From an uncultured Erythrobacter sp. (GTDB lineage Bacteria; Pseudomonadota; Alphaproteobacteria; Sphingomonadales; Sphingomonadaceae), in NCBI GenBank assembly GCA_947502815.1, contig CANNBH010000001.1, forward strand, positions 2,390,818-2,454,817: a DNA stretch of 64,000 bases. The letters are read 5' to 3'. Below are positions 1-9,371 of the stretch, piece by piece. The first letter of the stretch is position 1, and each line of letters opens with the position of its first letter. The notes below the pieces were generated by a model. That model was given only the letters and a program-made list of their open reading frames with translations. It searched no databases and was not told the DNA's origin. A program made the translations under genes and the position numbers.

Positions 1-135
1 CATCAGATCGCCGGTTTCGGTTTCTCCCATTATCATCGCGGAAATGCGAAAGGAGCCCACATTCACCGCGCCAAAAATCTTGGCTAGGCGCGCCTTGGGT
101 GCGGCTTGTTTAGAGGCAGTCTTTGCGGTGGCCAT
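1..135 (-). CDS. ftsA: Cell division protein FtsA, N-terminal fragment
   Basis: First 45 codons of an actin-like division protein; the rest lies beyond the window edge. FtsA binds the C-terminal tail of FtsZ and tethers the Z-ring to the membrane. The visible peptide has a basic alanine/lysine-rich leader (about residues 1-20), then VGSFRISAMI and GE, matching the start of the first actin-fold subdomain, where FtsA proteins usually read 'lDiGSsKi'. The start is ATG, 12 bp after the ftsQ stop, as expected for ftsQ-ftsA at the end of a dcw cluster. Assignment rests on this short match plus strong context. Confidence 0.85.
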   Translation of the reverse strand, partial: MATAKTASKQAAPKARLAKIFGAVNVGSFRISAMIMGETETGDLM

Positions 136-147
136 ATTGTTTCCTGC

Positions 148-1053
148 CTACGATCCTGAGCCAAGTTCAACTGCGTCTGCGCGGCCGGGCACGCGCATAT
201 AGATCCGCGGAGGTGAACGCATGTCAAACGTCGCAACCTGACCGCCAAGCAATCGGTTTTGACCATCCATCCGCGCAAATTTTACCAAAGCGCTGGCCGA
301 GGCATCTGCCCCTTCTGGCAAAGCGAGAACCTGACCGCTTTTAAACGACAGATTCCAACGGCGATTGCCGACCCATTCTGCCGCATCCACCTGCGGGGAC
401 AATGCGGGTGCGGCGGCGAGCAATCGTTCGAGCGGGGCAACCTGTTTCGCAGCGCCCGGCCCTGAAATTCGCAGCATTTCGGCCGCCGATTCCTGGCTAA
501 CCGGTTCAAGCTCAACGCCCGACGCATCAATCAGCATCAGAGTGTCTGGTTTCTGCAAAACGGCATGCGGGCTGCGTTCCACAATATCAATCGCGAGCGT
601 CGACGGAAGTTGGACAGAAACACGCGCGTCTTGCACCCATGGCAGTTCGAGCAATTCAGCGCGCAGCGCCTCAATTTCGACTTGCGGCATCGGGCGATCT
701 TTTTGAGCCAATGCGCGGGCATAGACCTGTTGTTCATCCATGCGGTCCGTCCCTGTGACGCGGACATGTTTCACCTCAAATCCGGCATCAGACGCCATCA
801 CAGCAACCTGCGCGCGCGCCATGGCTGGCACACCGGCGAGATTAGCAATCACAAAGGCCAATCCGACTGCGCCGCCAATGATCAACGTCAGCCAGATCGT
901 ACTCCATTGTTCCTCGGTAAAGGGAAATAGGCCCATCAACCGGTCAAGAATGCTGGTGGTCTTGGCCTTGGCCCGGCGCGCGCCAGCGGCGCGGCTTTGT
1001 GATTTGGCCGCGCGGCGAACGCCTTTTCCGCCGCTCCGCTTAATCTGTGCCAT
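148..1053 (-). CDS. ftsQ: Cell division protein FtsQ
   Basis: 301 aa bitopic inner-membrane protein of the divisome, expected to link early components to FtsL/FtsB/FtsI/FtsW. A basic cytoplasmic N-terminus (about 1-45, rich in Lys/Arg/Ala) precedes one membrane segment near residues 53-75. A POTRA-like region follows (FEVKHVRVTGTDRMDEQQV, about 91-110), then the FtsQ beta domain with SVQLPSTLAIDIVERSPHAV near 140-165. The ATG start overlaps the end of ddl by 14 bp, indicating translational coupling. Length is normal for alphaproteobacterial FtsQ. Confidence 0.95.
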   Translation of the reverse strand: MAQIKRSGGKGVRRAAKSQSRAAGARRAKAKTTSILDRLMGLFPFTEEQWSTIWLTLIIGGAVGLAFVIANLAGVPAMARAQVAVMASDAGFEVKHVRVTGTDRMDEQQVYARALAQKDRPMPQVEIEALRAELLELPWVQDARVSVQLPSTLAIDIVERSPHAVLQKPDTLMLIDASGVELEPVSQESAAEMLRISGPGAAKQVAPLERLLAAAPALSPQVDAAEWVGNRRWNLSFKSGQVLALPEGADASASALVKFARMDGQNRLLGGQVATFDMRSPPRIYMRVPGRADAVELGSGS

Positions 1054-2029
1054 CCGCGCCTCCTGAAATTTTGTGCACCCTGATCGCTTCCATCACGATC
1101 AATTCGACCAATTCAGCATATCCTATATCGGCGTGGCGTGCCTGTTCCGGCACCAGGCTAAGCGGCGTCATTCCGGGCTGGGTGTTGGTTTCTAGGACAA
1201 ACAATCCCTCTTCGCCCAGCTCATCATCCCAGCGGTAATCGGTCCTGCTGGTGCCATGACAGCCAAGCACTTCATGCGCCTTGATCGCGTATTCCTCACA
1301 CAAAGCCGCGATTTCAGGCGGGATTTGCGCTGGGCAAACATGCTGCGTGCGACCTTCGGTGTATTTGTGTTCGTAATCGTAGAAACCGGTTTCGATGATC
1401 AATTCTGTCACGCCAAGCGCGCGCGGCCCGCTGGCGCTGTCGATCACCGCCGTGGTCAGTTCACGCCCTTTGATAAAGGGTTCGGCCAGCAGCTCATCAA
1501 ATTCTTGCCAAGGGCCAGCCGCTTCGCGCGCGATCGGATTGCCAACATTGCTGTCTTCGGTGACGATCGCGACGCCGACTGACGACCCTTCGTTGACCGG
1601 CTTCAAGACATAGGGCCGCGGAAGGGGATCACGGGTGTGGAGTTCGTCCACTGTTACAATCCGTCCGCCCGGCATCGGAACGCCATGCGGGACAAGCGCC
1701 TGCTTGGTCAGTTGTTTATCAATCGCGATGACCGACGTCGCGAGGCCAGAATGGGTGTAAGGAATACCCATCAGATCGAGCATACCCTGCACGCTGCCAT
1801 CTTCGCCCGGCACACCGTGCAAGGCATTGAACACCACATCGGGTTTTAACTCGGCAAGGCGCAGCGCCACATCGCGGCCCATATCAATCTGGGTGACGCG
1901 GTGCCCGTTCATTTCCAGCGCATCGGCAACACCGGCGCCCGACATAAGGGATACCTCACGCTCATTCGCCCAGCCGCCCATTAGGACAGCGATATGGAGA
2001 GGCGGTTTGTGGCTGTTGGCCTCGTTCAT
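1040..2029 (-). CDS. ddl: D-alanine--D-alanine ligase
   Basis: 329 aa ATP-grasp ligase that joins two D-Ala to make the dipeptide added by MurF. The N-terminal domain carries HIAVLMGGWANEREVSLMSG near residue 12 and ALHGVPGEDGSVQGMLDLMG near 80; the ATP-grasp core has PYVLKPVNEGSSVGVAIV and the C-terminal metal site reads FVLETNTQPGMTPLSLVPEQ. The reading frame stays open upstream, but the start chosen is the ATG whose first bases overlap the murB stop (ATGA, 2026-2029); this gives the normal family length. The gene overlaps ftsQ by 14 bp. It acts in the cytoplasm. Confidence 0.96.
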   Translation of the reverse strand: MNEANSHKPPLHIAVLMGGWANEREVSLMSGAGVADALEMNGHRVTQIDMGRDVALRLAELKPDVVFNALHGVPGEDGSVQGMLDLMGIPYTHSGLATSVIAIDKQLTKQALVPHGVPMPGGRIVTVDELHTRDPLPRPYVLKPVNEGSSVGVAIVTEDSNVGNPIAREAAGPWQEFDELLAEPFIKGRELTTAVIDSASGPRALGVTELIIETGFYDYEHKYTEGRTQHVCPAQIPPEIAALCEEYAIKAHEVLGCHGTSRTDYRWDDELGEEGLFVLETNTQPGMTPLSLVPEQARHADIGYAELVELIVMEAIRVHKISGGADGTD

Positions 2030-3000
2030 GGCCGCCCCACCCGCTTGATTTCCCATTCTAGCTGAATGCCTGAATTGGCGTAGACCTTCTCGCGCACCAT
2101 CTCGCCCAATTCCTCGATCTCTGTCGCGGTGGCGGTGCCGGTGTTGATCAGGAAATTGCAGTGTTTCTCGCTCACCTGCGCGCCGCCATTCATCAGCCCG
2201 CGGCATCCCGCATCGTCGATCAATTTCCAACTGCTGTGACCGGGAGGGTTCTTGAACGTGGACCCGCCCGTCATGCTGCCGATGGGCTGCGCGCCTTTGC
2301 GTTGATCCGAGATGCGCGTCATTTCCGCTTTGATTGTATCGGGGTCGCCGGGAAAACCTTGGAACCGCACGGCCACCACAATCGCGCCATCTGGTAATGC
2401 GGAATGGCGATAGGAATATTGCAAATCCGCGTTGGTCAGCGTGACAAATTGTCCATCCGGCAAAATGACATCGCAATCGACCAAGACATCGCAAGTCTCC
2501 CGGCCATAGCAACCGCCGTTCATACGGGTAACGCCGCCAACCGAACCGGGAATGCCGGTAAGGAAGGCCAGCCCATCAATCCCGGCTTTGGCAGCGCGGC
2601 GCGCGACCATATTGGCGGGTGCTGCCGATCCGGCACTAAGAGTGGTTTCGCCAGTCACTTCGACCTGCGCGAATTCTTTACCCAATTTCACAACGATACC
2701 CGGTACGCCGCCATCGCGGATGATCATGTTCGATCCGACGCCCAGCGCCATGACTGGCTGTCCGCCATCCAAATGATCGCAAAAGGTTTTGAGGTCTTCC
2801 AAATCGGCAGGTTCAAACAGCCAATCGGCGTTACCGCCCGCTTTAAACCATACATGTTTGGCCAAGGACGCGTTTTGCGTCAGCCGGCCGCGAATATTCT
2901 GAATCGGCACAGGCGCGCTTGCGTCGCCTTCGACAGCGCAGGTCGGCGCCATGCCATCATCGCGGTCATTCCAATCGTCGGGTTGCATCATTGTCGTCAT
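2026..3000 (-). CDS. murB: UDP-N-acetylenolpyruvoylglucosamine reductase MurB
   Basis: 324 aa FAD enzyme that reduces UDP-GlcNAc-enolpyruvate to UDP-MurNAc with NADPH. The FAD-binding region shows [19 protein letters not shown] near residues 80-100 and [20 protein letters not shown] near 149-170; the later [16 protein letters not shown] stretch matches the substrate-binding part, and the C-terminus ends with the usual LEWEIKRVG. The first ~35 residues are a poorly conserved acidic leader. It overlaps murC by 4 bp (ATGA at 2997-3000) and ddl by 4 bp. Placement between murC and ddl is standard for alphaproteobacteria. Confidence 0.96.
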   Translation of the reverse strand: MTTMMQPDDWNDRDDGMAPTCAVEGDASAPVPIQNIRGRLTQNASLAKHVWFKAGGNADWLFEPADLEDLKTFCDHLDGGQPVMALGVGSNMIIRDGGVPGIVVKLGKEFAQVEVTGETTLSAGSAAPANMVARRAAKAGIDGLAFLTGIPGSVGGVTRMNGGCYGRETCDVLVDCDVILPDGQFVTLTNADLQYSYRHSALPDGAIVVAVRFQGFPGDPDTIKAEMTRISDQRKGAQPIGSMTGGSTFKNPPGHSSWKLIDDAGCRGLMNGGAQVSEKHCNFLINTGTATATEIEELGEMVREKVYANSGIQLEWEIKRVGRP

Positions 3001-4421
3001 GCCTCCCGCTTTGATTCAATCGCGCCCGCAAGCATAGCGGCCCACTTGGTGATATCCCCCGCTCCGAGGCATACGATGATATCACCGGGTGCAATTTCTG
3101 CCGCCAGCGTGCTGGCAAGGTCGCTTTGGCTGGCGATTGTTCGCGCGCTGCGATGTCCGCGAGATTTCAGCCCGGCGACCAAACTGTCTGCATTGACCCC
3201 GTCGATGGGGTCTTCGCCCGCTTCGTAAACCGGGGTGATAAACACCATATCGGCATCGTTAAAGCAGGATTGGAAATCATCCATCAGATCGTTGAGACGG
3301 CTGTAACGGTGCGGCTGAGCGACGGCGATCACGCGCCCTTCGGGAACAGCTTCGCGGGCGGCGCCCAAAACGGCACGAATTTCCACCGGGTGATGAGCGT
3401 AATCGTCGATCACACTGACCGATCCGCCATCGAGCGCGACCGATCCAGCCTTGGTAAAGCGGCGGCGAACACCGCTGAAACTGCCGAAGCCTTCGCGAAT
3501 AACGCTGTCTTCGCATCCCATCTCAATCGCAACCGCAATCGCGGCCAGAGCGTTTTGGACATTGTGGCGGCCCGGCATGGGCAGATGGACGCCTTCTATC
3601 CGGCGGTCTTCTTCGCCGCGTTGGCGCACGATCACATCAAATGTGTTGCCGCCTTCGTTCGGGCGGATGTTCACGCCGCAAATGTCGGCCTGAAGCGAAA
3701 ACCCATAGGTCACAACCTTGCGGTCGCGCACATCGCCGATCACCGCCTGAACTTCGGGATGATCCACACACAGGATTGCCGCACCGTAGAATGGAACGTT
3801 GTGAATGAACTCCACAAAGGCGCGCTTTACCCCGTCAAAATCGCCGTAGTGATCAAGGTGTTCGGGATCGATATTGGTGACAACCGCAATTGTCCCATCC
3901 AGCCGCAAGAAACTGCCGTCGCTTTCATCGGCTTCGACCACCATCCAATCGCTGTCTCCCAGACGCGCGTTGGAACCGTATTGTTCGATGATGCCGCCAT
4001 TGATGACAGTGGGATCGACATCCCCCTTATCAAGCAGGCTTGCGATCATACTCGTCGTGGTGGTCTTGCCGTGTGTGCCCGCCACCGCGACGGTGGATTT
4101 AAGCCGCATCAATTCAGCCAGCATTTCCGCGCGGCGAACCACCGGAATGCGTTCCTCCAAAGCGGCTGCGACTTCGGGATTGGTGCGGCGGACGGCGGTT
4201 GAAGTGACGACAACCGCCACCCCTTCGACGTTTTCTTTCGCATGGCCAATGTGCACCGCGATGCCGCGCGCGCGCAGGCGCTCAACGCTCGGTCCATCGG
4301 AAAGGTCGCTGCCTTGAACCGAATAGCCGATATTGTGCATCACCTCAGCAATGCCGGACATGCCGATCCCGCCAATACCGACGAAATGGATCGTGCCAAT
4401 ATCTGTGCCAACACCCTTCAT
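2997..4421 (-). CDS. murC: UDP-N-acetylmuramate--L-alanine ligase MurC
   Basis: 474 aa Mur ligase adding L-Ala to UDP-MurNAc. The N-terminal Rossmann-like domain has [15 protein letters not shown] (13-27) for UDP-MurNAc binding, the central domain the ATP loop GTHGKTTTT (115-123), and the C-terminal domain begins near VIDDYAHHP. All are canonical. It overlaps murG upstream (4418-4421) and murB downstream (2997-3000), each by an ATGA, so translation of murG-murC-murB is probably coupled. Cytoplasmic. Confidence 0.97.
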   Translation of the reverse strand: MKGVGTDIGTIHFVGIGGIGMSGIAEVMHNIGYSVQGSDLSDGPSVERLRARGIAVHIGHAKENVEGVAVVVTSTAVRRTNPEVAAALEERIPVVRRAEMLAELMRLKSTVAVAGTHGKTTTTSMIASLLDKGDVDPTVINGGIIEQYGSNARLGDSDWMVVEADESDGSFLRLDGTIAVVTNIDPEHLDHYGDFDGVKRAFVEFIHNVPFYGAAILCVDHPEVQAVIGDVRDRKVVTYGFSLQADICGVNIRPNEGGNTFDVIVRQRGEEDRRIEGVHLPMPGRHNVQNALAAIAVAIEMGCEDSVIREGFGSFSGVRRRFTKAGSVALDGGSVSVIDDYAHHPVEIRAVLGAAREAVPEGRVIAVAQPHRYSRLNDLMDDFQSCFNDADMVFITPVYEAGEDPIDGVNADSLVAGLKSRGHRSARTIASQSDLASTLAAEIAPGDIIVCLGAGDITKWAAMLAGAIESKREA

Positions 4422-5650
4422 TGAGCGCTATCCTCGCCCAAATCGCGGGTCGCGGCCTGTGGTTTGGTCGCGGTCGCCGCTTTCTTTGCCGCGCCCTCGC
4501 CCACACGGATCACATCCATCAAATCGATGCCGCCCATACTTTCCATCAAATCGGCCAGATCTTTTGCCGCTTTGGGCCGCCCGCAATTCCACGCACCATG
4601 CGCGGCGTTGGCCATGCTGGATGGGTTTTGGGCCATCGCCTGAATTTGCTTAGCCAATTCCTTGGGCGTGAAATTGTCCTGACGGATCATGCGCGCGCCG
4701 CCCGCTTTCACCACTTCGCGTGTATTCACGGCCTGATGATCGTCCGTTGCAATCGGCAAAGGCACAAGGATCGCCGGGCGGCCCACTGCGGTCAGCTCCG
4801 CAATCGTGGATGCCCCGGCGCGTCCGATAAACAGATGCGTATCAGCAAGCCGTTCGTGCATATCCTCAAAATAGGTGCCCAATTCTGCCGGTATGTCGTG
4901 ATTGGCGTATCTCTCGCGCACGGCATCGACATCTTCGGATCGGCATTGCTGCGTCACCTGAAGCCTTTGGCATAAAGCCGGCGGCAACATCGCCAAACCA
5001 TCGGGCACGACCTGCGAAAGGACGCTCGCCCCTTGAGAACCGCCTGTGATCAGAACTCTCAGCAACCCTTCATCGGTTAGCGGCGGGAAATCCTCATCGC
5101 GCAATGCCAGCACGTCTTCGCGCACCGGATTGCCGACCAAATGGGTCTTTTCGGTGTGTTTGGGCTTTAGCCGGGCCACATCAGGATAGGATGTTGCAAT
5201 GGCTTCCACCCGGCTGGCCAGCAGACGGTTCACCCGGCCAAGCACCGCGTTTTGTTCATGCACCGCGCTGGGGATACCGGCAGAGGTGGATGCGAGCAAA
5301 GCGGGAAAAGCGGGATAGCCGCCAAAGCCAATCACCGCCGAAGGTTCAAAGCTTTCAAACAGGCGCAGCGCCATATTGCGCCCTTCGATCACGGCCCGCA
5401 CGCCGCCGAACCAATGCAGCGGATTTTTGCCAAATCGGCCCGCGGGCAGCACATGCGCTGTCAAAAAATCAGGCTTGCCCGGGATATTCGCCCCGCGCTC
5501 ATCCGTGATCAATGCGATGTGATGGCCGCGCGCATGCAATTCCTCAGCCAAGGCAAAGGCCGGGATAAGATGCCCTCCGGTTCCCCCTGCGGCTAGGACG
5601 AAATGACGGCTGGCGCCGGTTGGCACATGCTGTGTCGTTTCGCTGTTCAT
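4418..5650 (-). CDS. murG: UDP-GlcNAc:undecaprenyl-PP-MurNAc-pentapeptide GlcNAc transferase MurG
   Basis: 410 aa GT-B glycosyltransferase that converts lipid I to lipid II on the inner face of the membrane. The acceptor domain shows [10 protein letters not shown] (from residue 22), then [13 protein letters not shown] and [11 protein letters not shown]; the donor domain has [13 protein letters not shown] and [20 protein letters not shown]. It is about 50 residues longer than the usual ~355-360: extra lies at the extreme N-terminus and in a basic, Ala/Lys-rich C-terminal tail (about 375-410) whose role is unknown. Coupled to ftsW and murC by 4-bp overlaps. Confidence 0.96.
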   Translation of the reverse strand: MNSETTQHVPTGASRHFVLAAGGTGGHLIPAFALAEELHARGHHIALITDERGANIPGKPDFLTAHVLPAGRFGKNPLHWFGGVRAVIEGRNMALRLFESFEPSAVIGFGGYPAFPALLASTSAGIPSAVHEQNAVLGRVNRLLASRVEAIATSYPDVARLKPKHTEKTHLVGNPVREDVLALRDEDFPPLTDEGLLRVLITGGSQGASVLSQVVPDGLAMLPPALCQRLQVTQQCRSEDVDAVRERYANHDIPAELGTYFEDMHERLADTHLFIGRAGASTIAELTAVGRPAILVPLPIATDDHQAVNTREVVKAGGARMIRQDNFTPKELAKQIQAMAQNPSSMANAAHGAWNCGRPKAAKDLADLMESMGGIDLMDVIRVGEGAAKKAATATKPQAATRDLGEDSAQ

Positions 5651-6894
5651 GGGCGCTCCTCATTCTTTTGGCGCTCAAATAGGTTCTTCAGGCCCGGCGT
5701 CTCCCGCTCCAAGAACGGATTGCGCCGGGTTATGGCGAGCAATAGCCCGATGGTAAAACACACCGCAATTGTCGATGACCCGCCATAGCTGACGAGTGGC
5801 AAAGTCATCCCCTTGGATGGGAACAATTGCAGGTTTACCAGCATATTGATGAACGCTTGCCCACCGATTTGCGTGGCGAGACCCGCCCCTGCGAGCAAAG
5901 CAAACAGATTTTCTTCATCCACCAATCGCACCAATGCACGCACGACGATCGCGACAAACAGGATCAGGAACAATCCGCAAGTCAGCAAACCAAATTCCTC
6001 GCCAATGACAGAAAAGATGTAATCGGTGTGCGCCTCTGGCAGGTTCATCTTGCGCGTGCCCAGCCACAATCCGCTGCCCGTCCATCCTCCATTGAGGAGC
6101 GTCCGCTGCGCCAGATCAACCTGGTCAAAGGCGGTGCCGCCGCCAAAGAAACTGTCAATCCGATACCGGGCGTTGTCATAAAGAAAATAGGCCGCCGTAA
6201 TCGAAGCAAGCCCGCCCAAGATTAACGCCGCGACCCTTTGGATCGAAACACCCGACAGCAAGACGAGCACAAACCACACCCCGCCAAACAGGATCGTCGC
6301 GCCAAGGTTGGGCTGCAACATGAGCAGCGCCCCCACAAGCGCCATAGTGAGCGTCGCATAGCCAAGCACCGGAAGCTCTGGATCGCGCAGTCGCCATGAC
6401 AGCATCCACGCCAATAGGATCGCAAAACCGGGTTTCAAAAATTCACTCGGCTGCAGCGACATGCCCAGATCAAGCCAGCGCCGCGCACCGTTCTTTTCAA
6501 CCCCGATAAGCGGCACCAAAAACAGCAGGAACAGCATCGCCACCGCCATCAATATCCCGATACGCCTAGCATTGTCGCGGCTGGCAAAAGACACGGCCAG
6601 CATCACGCCAACACCCAATATCTGAAAGACGATATGCCGTTCAAAGAACACAAATTCGCCGACTTTATATTGGTTGCCTGCCGCCGGAGACGCAGCCGCG
6701 ACGGCGACCGTGCCCAACATCATCAAAAGCAGGACAAGAGCCAGCAACCATTTGTCAATTTCGCGCCACCAAATGCGCACGTTTTCGGCCCATCCGCGCC
6801 GTGTGGGCACTGGGGCGTGGAATTTCGCATCCCCGAGCACAGATCCGTGGTTGGAGCCGCGCACGCCGGACGATGTAGAATAGGCCCCGCTCAT
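5647..6894 (-). CDS. ftsW: Lipid II-polymerising glycosyltransferase FtsW (SEDS family)
   Basis: 415 aa polytopic membrane protein of the SEDS family, the septal peptidoglycan glycosyltransferase that works with FtsI. A cytoplasmic leader of about 47 residues is followed by roughly ten membrane segments. Family signatures are visible: GARRWLDLGMSLQPSEFLKP, the loop with FDQVDLAQRTLLNGGWTGSG, NLPEAHTDYIFSVIGEEFGL, and GMTLPLVSYGGSS near the end. RodA is the alternative SEDS protein, but the dcw position between murD and murG identifies FtsW. Both flanking junctions are 4-bp overlaps. Confidence 0.97.
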   Translation of the reverse strand: MSGAYSTSSGVRGSNHGSVLGDAKFHAPVPTRRGWAENVRIWWREIDKWLLALVLLLMMLGTVAVAAASPAAGNQYKVGEFVFFERHIVFQILGVGVMLAVSFASRDNARRIGILMAVAMLFLLFLVPLIGVEKNGARRWLDLGMSLQPSEFLKPGFAILLAWMLSWRLRDPELPVLGYATLTMALVGALLMLQPNLGATILFGGVWFVLVLLSGVSIQRVAALILGGLASITAAYFLYDNARYRIDSFFGGGTAFDQVDLAQRTLLNGGWTGSGLWLGTRKMNLPEAHTDYIFSVIGEEFGLLTCGLFLILFVAIVVRALVRLVDEENLFALLAGAGLATQIGGQAFINMLVNLQLFPSKGMTLPLVSYGGSSTIAVCFTIGLLLAITRRNPFLERETPGLKNLFERQKNEERP

Positions 6895-8270
6895 CGTGTT
6901 TCATTTCCCAAAGAACCGGCAGGGGAGCAATCAACGCTGCATTCAGCGATCACACCCACCATCTGGCGAAAGTGATCGCCGCGTTTTTCATAGTCTCTGA
7001 ATTGGTCAAAGCTGGCGCACGCAGGTGAAAACAGCACAACGTCGCCAGGCCTTGACGCTTCACGAGCGCGGCGCACGGCCTCTCCAACCAGCTCGCACCG
7101 TTCGGTGACAGGGATGCGCCCTTCGAGCAATTCGGCAAAGCGCGGTCCGGCCTCTCCTACCGTGTAAGCGGCGGCGATGTGATTGAGCCAATCGGCACAT
7201 TCGCCCAAACCATCCTCTTTCGCCAAACCGCCCACAATCCAATGGACACGCCGGCGTCCATCCTGCGGCGGGAATGCGGCCAATGCTGGCGCGGTGGAGG
7301 CGGTGTTTGTGGCCTTGCTGTCATTGACGAACAAGACGCCGTCTTCTTCGCACAATCGCTCCATCCGGTGCGGCAAATTGTTGAACCGGGGCAGAGCATG
7401 CTGCCACTGCGCAGGCTTTACGCCCAGCTCTTCGGCGATCGCCACGGCAACGGCGACATTCTGGAGGTTGTGCGGCCCTTGCAGCCCGGGCCATTGGCTT
7501 TGCATTGGTGCATAGGCACCCAAATCGGCGCCTACAGCACAGCCATCATCACGCAGCGCAGATGCCGCGGTGTGGATCGCCCCGCACGGTTCATCCAAGG
7601 TCCCAAATATCGCAAAGCCGCTGTTCGATTGCATCGAAAACAGCCGCGCTTTTGATGCGGTGTAGGCGCCGAACCCGTCATAGCGATCGAGATGGTCCGG
7701 CGTGATGTTGGTAAGCGCCGCCGCTTCGCAGGCCAGCCCAAAGGTAAGATCAATCTGGTAACTCGACAATTCGAGGACATAAACGCCTTCGCCTTGTTCA
7801 TTCGGCTCAAGCGGGGTTTGCGCCATGATCGGTTCACCTATGTTCCCGCCCAGCAAGGCGGGCAAGCCTGCGCAGCGCAGGATATGATGGATCAAGGCGA
7901 CCGTAGTGGATTTGCCATTGGTCCCGGTTACGCCGACGACCTTGTGCGGGGGTAAATGCCGCCGGGCCAGCGCAAACAGTTCAATATCGCCGATCACTGG
8001 AACGCCAAATTGCGCAGCGTGGGCCGCGATCGGATGGGTGTTCAATGGCACACCGGGAGACACGATCAGCCCGTCAAACCCTGTCAGGTCCAATTCCAAC
8101 GGGTCTGCAATTGTGCAACGCCCAGCAAACACCGCGCGCGGCTCTGGCTGCCGGTCCCAGACCGTGACATCCGCACCGCTCGCCAGCAAAGCCTCTGCAG
8201 CCGCCGCGCCGGAACGCGCGAGCCCGAGGATCGCGTAGCGTTTGTCGGCAAAGGCGGCAGAGGTGATCAC
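6891..8270 (-). CDS. murD: UDP-N-acetylmuramoyl-L-alanine--D-glutamate ligase MurD
   Basis: 459 aa Mur ligase adding D-Glu to UDP-MurNAc-L-Ala. The first domain has ILGLARSGAAAAEALLASGA (14-33), the central one the ATP loop GTNGKST (116-122) and NITPDHLDRY, and the C-terminal domain includes the WIVGGLAKEDG segment typical of MurD. The start codon is GTG; a GAGGTAG ribosome-binding sequence lies within the end of mraY, 10 bp before the gene. The stop overlaps the ftsW start by 4 bp. Cytoplasmic. Confidence 0.96.
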   Translation of the reverse strand: MITSAAFADKRYAILGLARSGAAAAEALLASGADVTVWDRQPEPRAVFAGRCTIADPLELDLTGFDGLIVSPGVPLNTHPIAAHAAQFGVPVIGDIELFALARRHLPPHKVVGVTGTNGKSTTVALIHHILRCAGLPALLGGNIGEPIMAQTPLEPNEQGEGVYVLELSSYQIDLTFGLACEAAALTNITPDHLDRYDGFGAYTASKARLFSMQSNSGFAIFGTLDEPCGAIHTAASALRDDGCAVGADLGAYAPMQSQWPGLQGPHNLQNVAVAVAIAEELGVKPAQWQHALPRFNNLPHRMERLCEEDGVLFVNDSKATNTASTAPALAAFPPQDGRRRVHWIVGGLAKEDGLGECADWLNHIAAAYTVGEAGPRFAELLEGRIPVTERCELVGEAVRRAREASRPGDVVLFSPACASFDQFRDYEKRGDHFRQMVGVIAECSVDCSPAGSLGNETR

Positions 8271-8280
8271 GGCTATCCGG

Positions 8281-9351
8281 CTACCTCAATTTCAACGTGG
8301 CAAGCCCCACCAGAGCAAGAATAATAGCGATAATCCAAAACCGGATCACGACCTTACTTTCGCTCCAACCGAGCTGTTCGAAATGGTGATGGATAGGCGC
8401 CATGCGGAACACCCGTTTGCCCGTGCGCTTAAACCAGAAAACCTGAATGATGACGCTGGCGGTTTCCGCAACGAACAGTCCGCCAACAATCAGCAACACA
8501 ACCTCATGATGCGCGGCAACGGCAATCGCGCCCAAAGCGCCGCCCAGTGCAAGCGACCCAGTGTCACCCATAAACACAGCCGCAGGCGGCGCGTTGAACC
8601 ACAAAAACGCCAGCCCTCCGCCCATTATAGCCGCGCAGAATATCGCCAATTCACCAGCGCCCGGCACATGCGGGATACCCAAATATTCGCTGAAGTCAGC
8701 GCGGCCGACCAGATAGGCAATGATTGCAAAGGTGCCCGATGCGATGATCACCGGCATGATTGCCAATCCATCCAACCCATCGGTGAGGTTCACTGCATTG
8801 CCAAAGCCGACGATAAACACCGCCGCAAAGACATAGTAGAACGGGCCCAAAGGGATGCTGACATCGGAGAAGAAGGGGATGTAGAGGTTCGTGTTGATCT
8901 GGCTGACAATCAAATAGCTGGCGATCCCGGCCACGATGAACTCAGCGAGCAGCCGCACTTTGGCAGAGACGCCCGCGTGGCTGTTTTTGGTCACTTTGTC
9001 GTAGTCATCGAGGAAACCGATAAGCCCAAATCCAATGGTCACCGCCAGACACGCCCAGACAAGCGGGCTGCGCAGATCCATCCACAGCAGCAGCGACAGC
9101 GACAAGGATACCAAGATCATCAATCCGCCCATTGTCGGCGTGCCAACTTTGGCCTGATGGCTTTGCGGGCCGTCTTTGCGGATCGGCTGCCCTTTGCCTT
9201 GGCGCACACGCAGCATATTGATGAATTTGGGGCCAATAATCAGGCCGAACGCCAGCGCCGTCATCAACGTCGCGCCAAAACGGAACGTCTGGTAACGGAC
9301 CAGATTCAGCAGGCCTTCAAAACCAAGCCATTCGGCGATCAAATAGAGCAT
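8281..9351 (-). CDS. mraY: Phospho-N-acetylmuramoyl-pentapeptide transferase MraY
   Basis: 356 aa inner-membrane enzyme that transfers phospho-MurNAc-pentapeptide to undecaprenyl phosphate, giving lipid I. About ten hydrophobic segments. Family motifs in cytoplasmic loops include [12 protein letters not shown] near residue 70, the Asp-rich [20 protein letters not shown] near 112-131, [16 protein letters not shown] near 188-203, and the C-terminal [16 protein letters not shown]. Length is normal. It sits between murF (20-bp gap) and murD (10-bp gap), the only stretch of the cluster without overlapping genes in its first two thirds. Confidence 0.98.
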   Translation of the reverse strand: MLYLIAEWLGFEGLLNLVRYQTFRFGATLMTALAFGLIIGPKFINMLRVRQGKGQPIRKDGPQSHQAKVGTPTMGGLMILVSLSLSLLLWMDLRSPLVWACLAVTIGFGLIGFLDDYDKVTKNSHAGVSAKVRLLAEFIVAGIASYLIVSQINTNLYIPFFSDVSIPLGPFYYVFAAVFIVGFGNAVNLTDGLDGLAIMPVIIASGTFAIIAYLVGRADFSEYLGIPHVPGAGELAIFCAAIMGGGLAFLWFNAPPAAVFMGDTGSLALGGALGAIAVAAHHEVVLLIVGGLFVAETASVIIQVFWFKRTGKRVFRMAPIHHHFEQLGWSESKVVIRFWIIAIILALVGLATLKLR

Positions 9352-9371
9352 TCAGATCCCTTGTGCGCTGC

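Noticed and set aside
2404..3228. 274-codon plus-strand frame opposite murB/murC
   Set aside because: Lies antisense to well-conserved Mur genes; the peptide is His/Arg/Asp-rich without domain features, as expected for a shadow frame in GC-rich DNA.
3126..4202. 358-codon plus-strand frame opposite murC
   Set aside because: Entirely antisense to murC with all its motifs; no recognisable domain or start signal.
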